A stretch of 64,000 bases of DNA from Solea solea (taxonomy: Eukaryota > Chordata > Actinopteri > Pleuronectiformes > Soleidae), in assembly GCF_958295425.1 (NCBI RefSeq), contig NC_081146.1:27913280-27977279 (forward strand), read 5' to 3'. Position numbers and translations under genes: made by a program. Position 1 is the first letter of the stretch. The number at the start of each line of letters is the position of its first letter. Below the pieces are notes generated by a model. It saw nothing but the letters and a program-made list of their open reading frames with translations, searched no databases and was not told the DNA's origin. Below, in pieces: positions 11,520 through 27,000 of this stretch.

Positions 11520-14500
11520 GTAAGTGGCATCAGCAGTGTCCGCTCGTGTGTTTTGTAACCCGGTCGTCACGCGCTGTTCCTGGGTGTTTTTGTCTGGATT
11601 GGACAGGTGTGCAGGTTACGTGCAGCGACATTGTTGTTCTTGTGGTTCTTGTTGTTTACGTTCATCATCCAGTCTGTCCTCAGCCGGTGACACTTGTCCA
11701 CAATCACCCCCCCCCCCCCCCCACTCCCCCATCATTTCATGGACACCAGCCTTGCATAATCTCCTGGCTTTTATCAGAGATCCATAACTCCTCCTCCTCC
11801 TCCTCCTCCTGCTTATACCACTGCAGATGTGTCCAGATGTGTTGATGTGGTTTGTTGAAGTTTCTATTTTTAGCCAGTGACCTCTACCTAATCATGATTG
11901 AGCAGCGTTTCCATTCTTTTCATATTATTTTCAAGGACGAGAAACATTTCTGCATTGAATTATGTTTCTGACTATTTCTGTTGTCCTTTTAAGACCTAAT
12001 CTTATTCTGAATAGATAAACCAATATTATATGTTAAATGTGATAAATATAGCAGTGTTTCCATCTATGCCTCTGAAGCACAGAGGAAGTGAGTTGCTTAT
12101 GTAAGGCTGCAACTTTTAAGTGATAAATCAATTATCAATCATCACTAAATTAATCGTCAACTCATTTTGTAAGTGATTAATTGACATGAGTGTTGTTTTT
12201 TCTTAGAAATGATTAAAACTGAGTCATTTTGGTTTGTGGAGAAAACAAGACATTTGAGCACTGGTCAACATTTTCATAATTTCCTGACGATCAATTACTC
12301 AACTAATCAAGACAACTGTGTGAGACAATTGGAAACAGGTATAAAGAAGCTCCAGGAAATGTTTTTAGAAGTGAATTCTATTTAGTATATTCTAAGAAAT
12401 ACTACTACAGTTTGATGGGATAAATGTGTCTTGCCCCTGTCTGCCCTGTGCTGTTGCTGTATATACACAAATGCTCCCTCATTTAGGCCTGATAGTATTG
12501 CTCAAAACAGTCCACAAGGACAAAGCCTAAGTCCATGAAGACAAACGTAGACTTAATAAGATCAACAACAACATTAAAATGTATGGTGTTGCATACAACT
12601 GCTCATAGAATATTCCATTTATTGTTGTGTTTACGTGCTAGAGAGCGCAGCACGATTACATGACATCAACAAATAGGATTATATCATCGAATTAGGAGAT
12701 ACATGGTAACAAAGCTTTACATGTTCTCTAATTAGTGCTTATTCCATGTTTGTCTTTGTCCAGGTGAAGGCAACATCAAGCTCTCCTTACATGGCCGTAG
12801 GACTGAATCTAACTATTATTTCCATGATCACTTGTTATTTTCTTGATTAGTCCTTTGGTCCAGAAAACCTTGTGATATTCCATTTACTGTTTATGCTGAT
12901 GCATTACCAACGAGCCATAACTAGCTATAACAAATAAATGACAAATATTCTGAAGTTTCTTTTATTCCATCTAAATCCTACACACTTGACCTTTTATAAG
13001 CAAATGAGTGGTAGTGTATGTGTGGGTCAGGTTGGTCTTAAAGTTACTCAATGAAGTGTTCAACTGGTTTTGTTTGGATTCATTAAACTTAACTGTAGCT
13101 ATATCTGATTTTGATCCGCTCAGATAGTTATAAGTATAGTTAGATAGTTATAGAGTTATAAGTTCCTGCAAGTTGTTGTTTTCTTTCACCAGGTAGTTTT
13201 CAGAGGACTTTGGTGCAACCATGGAAACTGTGTTTTGGTGTAAATAAAACCATTTTCAGTCCCTGACCTGGATGTTAGATGTAAACGCTTTGGCAGCAGT
13301 AGATGACGTTGAAGAGGACAAGAGGCTGAACAAGTGTCCATTTAGTGTTAGTGAGAATGTAAAATGACCATGATCCAGATGGAAGTGTTTCAGAAACATG
13401 TGTGTAAAAGACAAACTTACAGAAATGATATAGGAGGTGTAGATGGATTTTATTGGTATAAAATGTCTGTGTTTCTATTATAAATATGATTAATTCTGGT
13501 TTTCTTTCTATTTATGTGAAATGTTTGAATACTTCTTTTAAGTCCCTGAGATTATGACAATGATGTGATGACCAAAATATGGTTGTGATCATCTTTTAGA
13601 ATATAAACATTGGTCTGAGCTGATCGTTCTCTGTTTATTACCAGGCAGTTATGTCAGAGTGATGTTTAGCAATGCTATTCTCCCCTGAGCTAAATATGTC
13701 ACTGTGTCTTGTCTGTCTATAGCACAGCCAGTAACTCACCTCGCAGCACTCCTGGCAGCTCTCCCTCCCTGCGGCGCAGGGTCCTTGGTGGCGGCGGCGG
13801 CAGGGCCAGTGAGAATGAGGGAGGAGGCGATAAGTGCACTACTGGAGGAGGTGGAGGTTCAGATAGCCCCCTGCCCTCCATATCCTCAGCCTCCTCCCTC
13901 ACATCTGCATACCCACTTGCTTCTCGCCCCTTCAGCCGCAATGCCAAGGTAACTCAGAATACTCGCTGCTCCTGGGCTTTGTGTAAACATGCAGCCACAG
14001 GGAGGTGAACGCAGGGTTCCCCTACAGCTGCCAAACTGTGTTGTTTATCAGAAATAAATGGTAACATGGTGACCATACTGGTGAACTGTGAACTCTAATG
14101 TACATGTCACCGTGTCTTCAGACCAGGTGCAGCAGCACAACATGCAAATATGATTCCATTGTTTTCTTTTTTTTAAGATATTAGACACAAAAACAAACTC
14201 CAAAACCGGACAAAACTGTGCTGTAAAGTTCATTTGTAATTCTTTTAGTGGCATCAACCTGAAACAAGAAGTTACAACATAATACAAGTTCCAATACAGT
14301 TACAGTTTGAAGTTGATGAACCATCAAAATAAGTTGTAAGCTTGAAACCTACATTGGTGTTTTAAGGTGAAGCATTTTCTTCCTTTGTGCCAGATAAAGT
14401 ACAGGATGATCACTCACTCACTCACTCACTCACACACACACTCACTTACTCACTCTGTTACATGACACTAAGGTCTTATTTCAGGATCATTTTGTGTAAG

Positions 14501-14801
14501 AATGCTTTTTATAATGTTTAAATGTCAGTTAACACTACACCACCAGAGCTGAACCCACAGGGTTAGCAGGTTATGAAACGACTGACTTTTCTTTGCTTTC
14601 AATATCGTGTTCATTATAGCTGCTCAGTGACACGCAACCTGTTCAAATGCAGACGTGCTGATAGTTTTGAAAACTGTAACACCTCATATAACACGACCAA
14701 ATCTTCTGTTCTTTACTTTACAGAAAATGCAGAGCTGGTACAATGTAAGTGCACATCTGTGTGTGTGTGTGTGTGTGTGTGCATGTGTGTGTGTGTGTGC
14801 A

Positions 14802-14837
<36 letters not shown>

Positions 14838-17800
14838 TACCCATTGCTTGTTGCTATAATAGTTGTGCTGTCTCTCCTCCTCTCCTCTACAGTTGGAATT
14901 CACCATGTTCTCCGTTGTTTCTCCTCTCCTCATCCTCAGGTTCTCAGTCCCACATACAAACAGCGGAATGAAGATTTCCGTAAACTCTTTAAGAAACTTC
15001 CTGACACAGAGCGACTCATAGTGGGTGAGTCGGCTGCACTTGTGTCACCAAACACACTCAAGAAGATCAAATCTCTGGAGTTGTTGAATTATTCTTTAGG
15101 CCTGGTTCACACTGGATGTGTTTCGGCTGCATTTTCATTTTGGCGTCCATGTTCACCAATGAGAGCGTTCACACAGCACGTGTGAGACACGCTGTCCCAG
15201 CAGAAATGACAGAGAGTTGTAGCAGCAATATCTCATTAAACAGCCCCTTATACAGTCATTCTAGTATCTAGGCCGAATCAGAATACATGAAAAACATAAA
15301 TATTGTATGTTTTAAACTCAGATCATGTGTTTTTCAGTCGGCTGACCTCTTGTTTTCTTGCCTTTTTCCCCAGATTACTCTTGTGCTTTGCAGAAGGACA
15401 TCCTGCTTCAGGGCCGTCTTTATCTGTCAGAGAATTGGCTGTGTTTCTACAGTAACATCTTCCGTTGGGAAACCACTGTATGTCATGCACACACACACAC
15501 ACACACACACACACGAACCCTGTTGACATCTGCAATCTGATAATCAGTCATTTTAGTCCGACTCGGGTCCTTGGTGAGATTATGATACACACAGTGAATG
15601 TCTTTCCTTTTCTGTGCAGATCACTATCCTGTTGAGAGATGTGACCTCGATGACGAAGGAGAAGACGGCTAAGCTCATCCCAAATGCCATCCAGATTTGC
15701 ACTGACAATGAGAAGGTGGGACTCATACACACCTCTGAGGCCTAGTGGAGATGTTTTTGAAGACCTGAGATCACCCTCTATATCCTGTACAGTTTAAAAC
15801 TGTAGTGTGTCACTTTTAAATAAATGCAAACCAATGTTATAGTCAAATGCTCTATAAAACATTCAAATGTAAATATGCCAAGTTTTAGCTCGAGGCTAAT
15901 TTCCGCCTGTATGCTTAAAAACTTTGTCATGTGCATTTTACATCGCGGCACCTGAAATGATCCACTGGATACCTGCTGGTGGCCGTTACTGTCTGACACA
16001 CTGATCCTGATCTCTTAAGATGTTGCTGAGATATACTGAAGTCATTAAATGGGACTTCCATATGTGATGGTAGAGACCGAGAACTTACAAACCAAATATC
16101 ATCTTTTTTTTATTGTTGTTGTGATGTCATCAGTGAGTATATAGTTACTAAATGTAATGGGAACATACTTATGTGCTCACATACCCATCACAACTGTAGA
16201 CAGGAAGTTGACAAATGTACATAAAAATAAATCCAGTCAGATTAAAACATATGAACTAACAATGTTCCATAGTTAATGTTCAAAAAGATCAAATAATAAC
16301 CGCAAAAATCACCAAAGGTTACGCACTGCAGCTTTAAGTTCTCAGCTGCTGCTAAGACTGTGAAATGTGTCTTTGCTGGTGAAGCACTGTGAAACGAGCT
16401 GACTCAACGTCTCCACTGACTGACAAAGCAAACAATCCTCTAATTCTCCCATCTCTCTTCCTTCCTTCCTTCCTTCCCTCACACTGATGTTCCTCCTCTC
16501 AGCATTTCCTCACGTCTTTTGGAGCCAGGGATCGCAGCTTCATGATGATTTTCCGTCTGTGGCAGAATGCACTGTTGGACAAGGTACAGCCTCCTTTCAT
16601 GCCGTCCTGGTGGTTTATGCTGTTGACTGTTGACTCATGGCTAGTAGTTAAGAAAAGAATAGAATAGAATAGAATACAGTGTTAATAAGCAGGAGATGAC
16701 CTCACACAGGTTTGATAAACTGATAATCATTTAATGAATGATTTTCCTTGATTTGCAACATCCACAGACTGGTTAGCACATGCCTCGGCACAGTTTTCCT
16801 CACAGTTAGTGCAAACAGAAGTCCAGTGGTGTCCTGCTCGAGCATGTTCCTCCGCCGTGTTCGTCTCTCATCCTCATACAAAGTGTGTATTCTTGACACG
16901 ATGGTTCCTCTCGACGTGAGATTATAAGAGCCAATGACTTCTTTCAGCCCTTCATCCTCTGCTGAGTCAAATTATTTAAATCAATCGCCAAAATGAACGC
17001 GTTAACGTTGACAACACTAATATATGTTGACGTGTGTGTTCTTTAATATTTAGATATTTTTTATATTTGTCATTTCCAAATGATTGAATTGCAAAGACGT
17101 TGTGACACGTCTAGTTATTGCAGCACAACTGTCCAGCTCACTTGTGTAGAAAGTTTTAGGAATGCAAATATGAGTGCACGTTGGACGCAGGACCCCATTC
17201 TGGTGTTGATGTCGGTGCGTCCCTAATGAAACGCTTACACAATGCTCCATGCTCTTGTCAGCTGAGGAGACGGTCTCGATTGTGTCCTGAGGACAGATTG
17301 CGTTCACACAGCTCAGGAATGTGGTCACATGCCTTCTCAAATCACCACTGAATGTGCATTCTGTGATCACATCTGAGGACAGATCCGATTCAGACCTGTA
17401 AAGCACTCACCACATGTGATTTGAACACACAGGACAGACGTTATTACCCCACATTAACGTTGTAGGCTTGACTCTTACGTACTCTTTCACTTCCTCAATC
17501 ACCAAAGCGACCAAGAGTCATGTAAAGAGTTTGCACAGTTATTTCCTCTTGCTGTCCGATCAGCACATATTCCCCAGATGTTCAGAATCAGAATGAGAAT
17601 ACTTTATTAATCCCGGTTGTGAGTGACGATTTATAGATTTATAGATTTAACAGTAACACAACGGTCAAAACACCTTCTAATGGACACATCCACTAGATAT
17701 TGCAAGATGTTCCAGTTCATGTTTACCTTTCCCTTTTCACAAATTACACTGGAACAAGAAATCCTGCATTAATCATTTAAACTAACTCCAAACTAAACAA

Positions 17801-17900
17801 GGCAGTCAGCAGTGGCAGACTTCACCACACTCACACTCACACAACAAGCCTCTGGCGGCCTCTGGTGGTCATGTTGGCAAGTGCACAGACGGACAGACGG

Positions 17901-17945
<45 letters not shown>

Positions 17946-19069
17946 GCCACCAAAAACAACACTCTGTGATATAATAAACTGTACATGTACATGTACATGC
18001 ACTAAACTGTACATAAATGCATAAATGACAGATCTGAGGAACTCTACGTATATTTCAAGTCAATGACAAGTTTTAATGTGATCTTCTCTTCATTGTCACA
18101 GTCGTTGTCCCCTAAAGAGCTGTGGCACATCGTGCACCAGTGTTACGGCACTGAGCTGGGCCTTACCAGTGAAGACGATGACTATGTCTCCCCCATTGCC
18201 GAGCACATGAACGGCCTGCTGTGAGTGTTTGTAATGTGTTTACAGCTGTTAACTTAAAGCTGCAGTGTGTGACTTGTGACTGTGTTCATCCTTGTCCTTC
18301 AGTTAGCAACTTCCTGTCTATAGTTTTTGACAAATCAATGTTTCCATGACATTTTTCCAGCACACACACATTCACTATACTAGGTTACATATCATCAGTC
18401 CAACGTCACAGAGGTGAAAGGTTGTCTTGTTGTGATGAGGCTGTGATACAACGAGTGCTCAGTGATCATTTGCTCCTGTGTCTTCTTGGCTTTCATCGGA
18501 CTGAAATGTTTGTGTACTTGGATTCCAGCATTGTTTGTGTCTCATTCATTCATTCATTCATTCATTCATTGACACTTCCTCTCCCTTGATTCTTCAGGCC
18601 ATGTGACGAGTCAGTGTTGGTCACAGATCTGCTCGACCTGAGCTCGGTGTCGGTTCCCTCTACAGGCAGCTCTCCCCCTCCGCTGGTGCCCTGTCGTCCC
18701 GCCAGCCCTTCCTCTGCCACTAACCTCGGGGGCTCGTCTTCGTTCTCTTCCGCCTCCTGTCTGCCCATAGAGGTGCCTTCTGCGTCTGGACGTAGACTCA
18801 GCTCTGACCCACTTGAACCCAGCCCCCCCAGCTCCCAGAGTGTATTACCAACCACCACTGCCCCCAGTGCTTCCGTGTCAGCCTCTGCCCTGGCCTCTGC
18901 TGCTGCTTCATTTGTGAGTGTTTCTCTCGTTTGCATCAGTTCTATTAGAGGTCCTGTGTTTGATTACTTCATGAACTTGGACCAACATTGTCCCACATGG
19001 ACTGTCTGTCCGGAACAGTGTCTGCCCACATGAAGCCTCTTTCATCTCAAGTTGTCTGAGAATGGAATG

Positions 19070-19107
<38 letters not shown>

Positions 19108-22100
19108 AGTATATAGAAGAGGGCGGCGACAGCCTGTCTGAGTCAGCCAATCAAATGCTTCCACCACCAACCGCTCGGCTGGGAAACCTGTCCTCACTGG
19201 ACGTTACCAATGACGAGGAACTGCCCACTGACCCCAGCAACTCGTCTGACACGCAAGAAGAGAGTGAGTCAAGGAAAAACATCATGTTAAAGTCTGAATG
19301 TCATTGTAATGAACTCTCAGAGTTTCTTTTTGCTTCCTCAACAACAGTAAGTAAGATTCTAGTGTTCTGTGTGTCCACGGCTCAGTCAGAGACAGTTCCA
19401 CTGAAGGACACGCCGTGTTATTTATGTACGTTACACTACATGCAGTCTTGACAGCAACAATACATCATGGCTCTAAAAGTACTAAAATGGTGGTAAATGG
19501 ACAGTCAGACTCTTATTCACAAGGTTTTTGGGTGAATCTCTGCGTCCTTTCTGTGTCTGTGAATCCCCGAAGCTCTGCAGCTCTGCAGCTCTAGCTCTGT
19601 AGCTCTGTAGCTCTGTAGCTCTGCAGCTCTGCAGATCTGTAGCTCCGCAGCTCCGTAGCTCAGCAGCGAGGACGTCTCCACTGCTACAAACCAACACTAG
19701 ACACTTCATAAGCTGCTTAACCTGAAGGAAGTGTCAACTGTCCATGATGGACGATGAACAGTCTGCACAGGAGACATTGTAATGTTTTTTTGTAAAATTA
19801 TAGTTCGAGCCGGGCGCTGTCTGACTGACTGTCTGTCTGACTGACTGTCTGTCTGTCTGACTGACTGTCTGTCTGTCTATCTGACTGACTGTCTTTCTGT
19901 CTGTCTGTCTGTCTGACTGACTGACTGTCTGTCTGATTGACTGACTGTCTGTCTGACTGACTGACTGACTGTGTCTGTCTGACTGACTGACTGTCTGTCT
20001 GATTGACTGACTGTCTGTCTGACTGACTGACTGACTGTGTCTGTCTGACTGTCTGATTGACTGACTGTCTTTCTGTCTGTCTGTCTGTCTGTCTGACTGA
20101 CTGACTGACTGACTGTCTGTCTGACTGACTGTGTCTGTCTGTCTGACTGTCTGACTGACTGACTGTCTGTCTGACTGACTGTCTGTCTGTCTGTCTATCT
20201 GACTGACTGTCTTTCTGTCTGTCTGACTGACTGACTGTCTGTCTGATTGACTGACTGTCTGTCTGTCTGACTGACTGACTGACTGTGTCTGTCTGACTGT
20301 CTGATTGACTGACTGTCTTTCTGTCTGACTGTCTGACTGACTGTGTCTGTCTGACTGTCTGTCTGACTGACTGACTGTCTGTCTGTCTGTCTGTCTGTCT
20401 GTCTGACTGACTGTCTGTCTGACTGACTGTGTCTGTCTGTCTGACTGTCTGACTGACTGACTGTCTGTCTGTCTGACTGACTGTCTGTCTGTCTGTCTGT
20501 CTGACTGTGTCTGTCTGTCTGTCTGTCTGTCTGACTGACTGACTGTCTGACTGACTGTGTCTGTCTGACTGTCTGTCTGACTGACTGACTGACTGTCTGT
20601 CTGTCTGTCTGTCTGACTGACTGACTGACTGTCTGTCTGACTGACTGTGTCTGTCTGTCTGACTGTCTGACTGACTGACTGTCTGTCTGACTGACTGTCT
20701 GTCTGTCTGTCTGTCTGACTGTGTCTGTCTGTCTGTCTGACTGACTGACTGACTGTCTGTCTGACTGACTGTACTAATGTTTCCAACAGAACTAGGAAAT
20801 CTAAAAAACCCTCTTGAAATTGAGGAAGGTATTTTTTCTCAACACACACAGTTGAGTTTCTGTTGTTGTTCAGTTTGCCACGTCTGTGTGCAGTGATATG
20901 CAGTTAGAAAGTTCTGTTCTGTGAAACTTCCTTATTTGACTTTTCTCACAGTCCCACCAGTTATCTAGAAATAAAGTGGTGCAGAACAATGAAATAATAA
21001 AGTTTAAAGAAAGTCTCTTCACAGTCATTTCAGTCTAAAGTGCAGAAGCTTACACATAGACACATTTTAAGGTCGGGTTGGGGGAAAGTTCTGCCACCAT
21101 TGTGTCCTCAGAGTTCAAGAGTTCAACATTCTAACAGCACAGAGAAGAAACAGGTGGTTTCTTGTGAGACGGTAGACTGGCTCATTCTGCAGAAACCATG
21201 ACAACCAGCTAATGTTTGTCAGTAGACCTCCATAACTCAGATCCCCCCCCCCCCCCCCCCCCCCCCCGCCATCAGTGTCGCCTTCATAATCTTGTTTTCA
21301 AAAAACCAACCTGGATGTAGCGCCGTCTTAAATGTGCTCTTGCCGTCCTTAAGGTGAAGTGGAGTCCTTCTGTGCAGACCTGAGTGGACGACTGAACATC
21401 AACTGTGTGGTCCGCATGAGTGTGGACAAGCTTCACGACCTGCTGTTCTCTGCTGACACACACTTCATCCAGCACCTTTTCTCTCAGCGCCACTTTACTG
21501 GTAAGTTGATTAAAAGTGACTTAAACATGCACGATGCAGTCCTTGTGATTTATTCATCTTTCAGTCATTCGTGGAGCAGAATGTGATGACTAACCCCAAA
21601 CCCGGAGTAGCCCATTGTTTTCTGTCAATAATGTTGTGCTATCAAATATTTATACTTGTCTTTTTCAGGCGTACTGGATGGCCATAATTCCTTGATATTC
21701 TTCTTGTGTAGTTTAAATGAAGCCACACATACATTCTCACCTTCTCCTTGTATCCTGCTCTGTCTCGACTCACGTGTGTCTTTCAGATCTGATCGTTGGT
21801 GAATGGCAGCAGGACAGCAGCAGTGGGAATACCACCCGTGTGCTCAGCTACACCATAGCTCTCAACAACCCCCTTGGCCCCAAGACTGCCCCTGTGGTGG
21901 AAACGCAGGTTAGTTCTAGACAACATAGGCCTTTGTGGTTTGGAACTCATGCTCATTTAACGGTAGTTAACTCTACAGAAACACCTCGATTAGTATTATT
22001 TGGTATCTGTTGTAATTCTCTTTTCTTTGCACACTTGAGCATCTTACTTTGATTACTCAGCCTGAGCTTTCGTGGAACCTTCTTTCCAGATTTATTTTGC

Positions 22101-23769
22101 AAGAACTATCAGACCTTTGAATTATGACATATATTGTTTTTAGTTATGATTCCAGTGCTAAAACTAACTGGACTAAGAATGTATTTAAGATATAACTACA
22201 ACATATAGTTCATGTGCATATTAAATAACTGCTGACATATTATTCGTTATACTTCTAGACGTTGTATAAGAGCAGTGCACGAGGAGAGTGCTATGTAGTG
22301 GACTCTGAGGTCATCACCTCAGGTATCCCATACCAGGACTACTTCTACACCGTCCATAGATACTGCCTCACCTCCATCAACAAGCACAAGAGCCGCTTAA
22401 GGTAGGTTTATGTTCTCATTGGTCTAAAGCACGTGGATGTGACACCACAGAATTAGACTGAGTAGCTCAGTCGTCCCATGCTGTTTTATCAACAAAACCT
22501 TTTTTGTTTTGCTCACAAACCAAAGGTGTTCAGTTTCCTGTCGTAGAGAAACTAGAACCTAGAAAGTAAAAAGATCAAAGGATCAAGGGAGTTGTGAAGT
22601 TTTGTTGCTGCAAAGGCAAGAGTGCTGATCACTACACCATCCTCTAGATATTGATTTATTGCCCAGCCCTAGTCTATGTAAATACTGGTGTAGATGATGG
22701 TGTTAATGAGCAGCTGGTAAATACAGCTGTAAACAGCTCCACAATATAATGAAGCACAAGTCTTTTTATTCTTCAGAGTTTCCTCTGAAATCTGTTACCG
22801 GAAGCAGCCGTGGAGTCTGGTGAAAGCACTGATTGAGAAGAACACGTGGAGTGGTGTTGAGGAGTACTACAGACATATGGGTGAGTCACATGGTGCACCT
22901 CGCAGCATAACCCTGAATAAACCAGTCTCACCTACTCGAGCAAAGTGTGAGTGAAACTGCAGAAGCGTGACATGGTTGATATCAAAGTCGACAACAACAA
23001 GACGTCAAAACATAATGAAAAGATAAACAGAATCCATACAGTGCATACAAAACATACACATACACATACACACGGTGGGCATGGTGGCGTGTGTGGTTTA
23101 ATCCCTCCATCTCTTTACTTTGCTTGGTGCAGAGGGAGAGGTGTGTAAGCTGGAGACACTGCTGCAGTCTGAAGTTTCAGTGATGACCACAGGTGACGCA
23201 GTCAGGGCCGAAGGTGTCAAGACGCCGCCAGGTCTGCGCCGCCGCAAACGCACCTGCTCTCGGCGAGATGGAGCGGGTGTGGCTACAGGAGAGCGAGGGG
23301 ATAGAGGAGTTGGAGAGGCGAGGGAAAGAAGAGAAACTGGTAAGTCAAGTGATGCTTTGGGTCATGTGACCACCAAGCCAAAAAGGCCTGATCTGTCATG
23401 TCATTTACTGCCATCTACTGATTAGATTTGTAGCTACTTTTGATCCTTGAACATAAAATGGCTCCATGGAACTTTCCAAGCCTTGAAATAAAAAAAAACA
23501 TCAAACGTTTAAATTTAAATGGAATCAGGTGTATAAAAACATCCATCTCATTTGCTACTGATGTAGGCCCAGGTCAATGAAAGCCACACACACACACACA
23601 CGTGTATATATATACACACATGTCACATGTGTGTGTGTTTATTGTTATATGTTTATTTCGGTCATGTCAGTTAGATCACTCATCATCACACGTCATCTTA
23701 GTGTAGTTCACACAATACACATAACCGGGAGGGAAAGCGGGAGAAGCAAACGCTTATCTAGTCCTGCCC

Positions 23770-23819
<50 letters not shown>

Positions 23820-23939
23820 CTGTGTGTGTGTGTGTAAAATATACATGTGTGTGTATATATATGTATATATATATATGTGTATATGTATGTGTATATATAT
23901 GTATATGTGTGTATATATGTGTATATGTATGTATATATG

Positions 23940-24013
<74 letters not shown>

Positions 24014-27000
24014 AAGCCCTAATCTCTAAATTTTAATTTTTTAGGTGGTCAGTATTTGAGGCTGGGGGAGCGTTCACATGGCGGAGGACACAACAGTATT
24101 TCCACCATCCTCCTCATTGTCAGCTTTATGTAAGTTCAAATGTACACTGTGTGCACTCTCTGAGTTCATAAATAGCAGAGGACCCTTTGAATCACTGCTC
24201 TGAGCCTCCCTTCCAGTCGTTGTATGTTTCACTGTGGATGGATCATAGAATCTAAATGCTCTTATTCATTCCGTCCTTTTACACATTTCTACACAGAGAT
24301 TCTCTGATTGTCTCTCCTCTTTGAAAAGAAATCATTCATCAAGTCCACACACAAAAGCATGTTTAGTAGCACAGTGCGTCTCTCTCTATGTCCTGTAATA
24401 TGGTGGATCATCTAATCACTGGTGTGATTGTATCGTTCTGAAATGGGGTGGCGGCACTTGGTCGTTCTTTTTTCTTGTTTTTAACATAATGAATCAAAGC
24501 ATAAAAATGAATAGGGAATAAAAAAACAAACAATTACCACTGCAGTGAATGAATTCTGTGTTAAGTGTTAGTGAATCTGATTTTACATCCATAATCACAA
24601 AACACATCAAAAAGATCTGATGTAATTCTATCATTAAATCGAAGTCCTCAGAATCTAATCAAATCATGAGATGCCTAAAGATTGATATTTGCTTTCTGCT
24701 GCCTTCAGTCATCCAGACATGCTGGATATCAATCTTCTGCAAACTCACAGCCTCACAATGCGTCTCTTTGCTTTTTCTCTTATTCTCCCTCCTTTCTGCA
24801 ATACTTCTTGTGCACAGGATCGGTATCAGGTTCGTATAAAAGGTTTTGAATGTTTACGTATGAACTGTAGCGGTCAAACATTACAGGAAAAATCCAAATA
24901 CTATAATAATAAATTTAAATTTAAAATTAAAATTACAGTTCTGCATTTTTGCACACAGATATTAGGGATAGTGAACCTCTGGAGGGGGCAACCCATTCCA
25001 TGACCAGTCCCTGGATTTGAACTGGCAACCCACCTTCACACTAGATCAGAGGCTGCTCAGATAGAATGTGAAGCAAACTGGCGGATTTTACAGTAACTTT
25101 AGTGTTTGTAATAACATAAGACATAATAATAAAAAACTCTCCATGAAGTCGTTTAAATACTTGATCATGTCTTAGAAGAACAATCACAATATTATCTTAG
25201 ACCAACTTCTCCACTAAACTTTAAACCTCTGGTTGGAAGCTGTCTACAGTTCACATGCTGTGTTCACATGCGTGTGCAGGTCGGCAGATGCACTCCAGCA
25301 TTAAGAGTCATTTTGGGGGCTTTCATGTGGATGAAGACATTTCCTGAAACAATGCTGCATTAACTGAAAACCTTTTCAATGCAACAAAGAAAAAGATTGT
25401 TTATGTTTTGTACCATTTGCGTGTGAATCAGGTGTAAACTTCAGTTCATGCACAGTGGATGTGGGTGTGGTTTAGCTTGTGCATGCTCACGCCAGGCTCC
25501 AACTCCTTCACTTGGATCCTCTGAAGATTCTCTTGCTGTTGTGAATTGTGTCCTGAGGTTTGCTTGGCATCAGTCTGAGACACCTGAACACTGTTTTAAA
25601 AACGTTCTCTTCTTCAAAGAACACTTCTCTTTGTAGTTGTAGTTGTAGTTGAGATCAGTGGAAAACATCCTCATTTAAGAAGAATACATGCATGTGGGCC
25701 CTGACCCTCACACTTAATGACATATTAATGTTCAGTGGATTTTTCCTGTAAAAAAGTGCTGGTCTGTGAATCTGAGTTTTGCTTTAGTGAAGCTTCATTA
25801 TTGTCGTTAATTTCAAATCTCTCTCTCTCTTCCTGTCAGTCTGGTGGTGCTGGTGGCTCTCAACATGCTGCTGTTCTACAAGCTGTACGCTCTGGAAAGA
25901 GCAGCTCATACACTGGAGACGTGGCACTCCTATTCTCTTGCTGACAGGTAAACACGCTGCGTTGCTTTCCACTCTGTCATCTTCACCCTCAGCCGGTGGG
26001 ATCATGGTGTTAATTGGTGTTTAGGCTCAGCTTTATGGACTCTTGTGGGATCTGGGCATCAATAATGGCTCTCTGCAAATACAGCCATTATTTCTATTAC
26101 TATTATTATTATTATTATTATCAGCAGCTATAGTGATGGCAGTTAACATTTCACACTGCTGAAATATTTACTACCATGCAGTTTGAATACGTTGCACATG
26201 TGTTCCTCACATGCTGTTGCTTACACACACAAACTAAAACAAAGCCGTTGTGACAGAACCAGACTTTAAACACTGTTGAGCAACAACTCAGGGAGAGAAT
26301 AAAATGATATTATTACTCATGAACTGAGTAATAATGAAGTAATAATAAATCATCAGACACATCTGTCATGTCTGCTTCAGACGTGCACTCACTCTACCAC
26401 ACGTGACACCAGCGGAGCACTAACAACATTTTACATTGGTTTGGATTATTATTTAAATTAAACACTCTAACTGTGAGAGTGGGTCGTTGCTTGTGTGTGT
26501 GTGTGGCTCTGTGATGTACCTGCCTACCACTGTATGTCAGCTCCGCCCACCACAACATGCTCCATAACATTGTTGCCTGGCTGTGACACACAATGAAGTT
26601 ATGTTCTGAAATAAGCGCGAGTAGCCACCACTTACTGGGTATCCACAGTCACCTGCAAAGAAAGTGAATGAGTTTGACTTTGTTCCAAAATGATTATGCA
26701 AATGATATTAGATTTTCCTAAATAGTTGATGTAAATGACCGTCGGCATCATTTTCATCAACCGTATAATCTGGATGTTACTGAACAAACCTTTTTCAAAA
26801 ATAAAAAACTGGAAATGCACTGTTCCAAATTATTACACACAACAAAAACATTTTATAGCAAACGGTCATTTGTTGAGGTCAATTTACTGAAATATCATTT
26901 TAACATGACCATGAACCATGAACCATGACCCTCCCCTCTCTTCAGTCCACTGCCTCAGACGGCCGGAGAGTGGGCGCAGGTCCTGCAGCTCCAGAGGCAG

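Noticed and set aside
13704..13952. Alternative frames over gramd1a exon 2, including a - strand Pro-rich frame
   Set aside because: Shadows of the real Ser/Gly-rich frame, which alone joins the flanking exons.
19734..20849. 371-codon - strand frame of SQTDRQ repeats
   Set aside because: Translation of a CTGT/CTGA tetranucleotide array; no stop can arise in this repeat, so length is meaningless.
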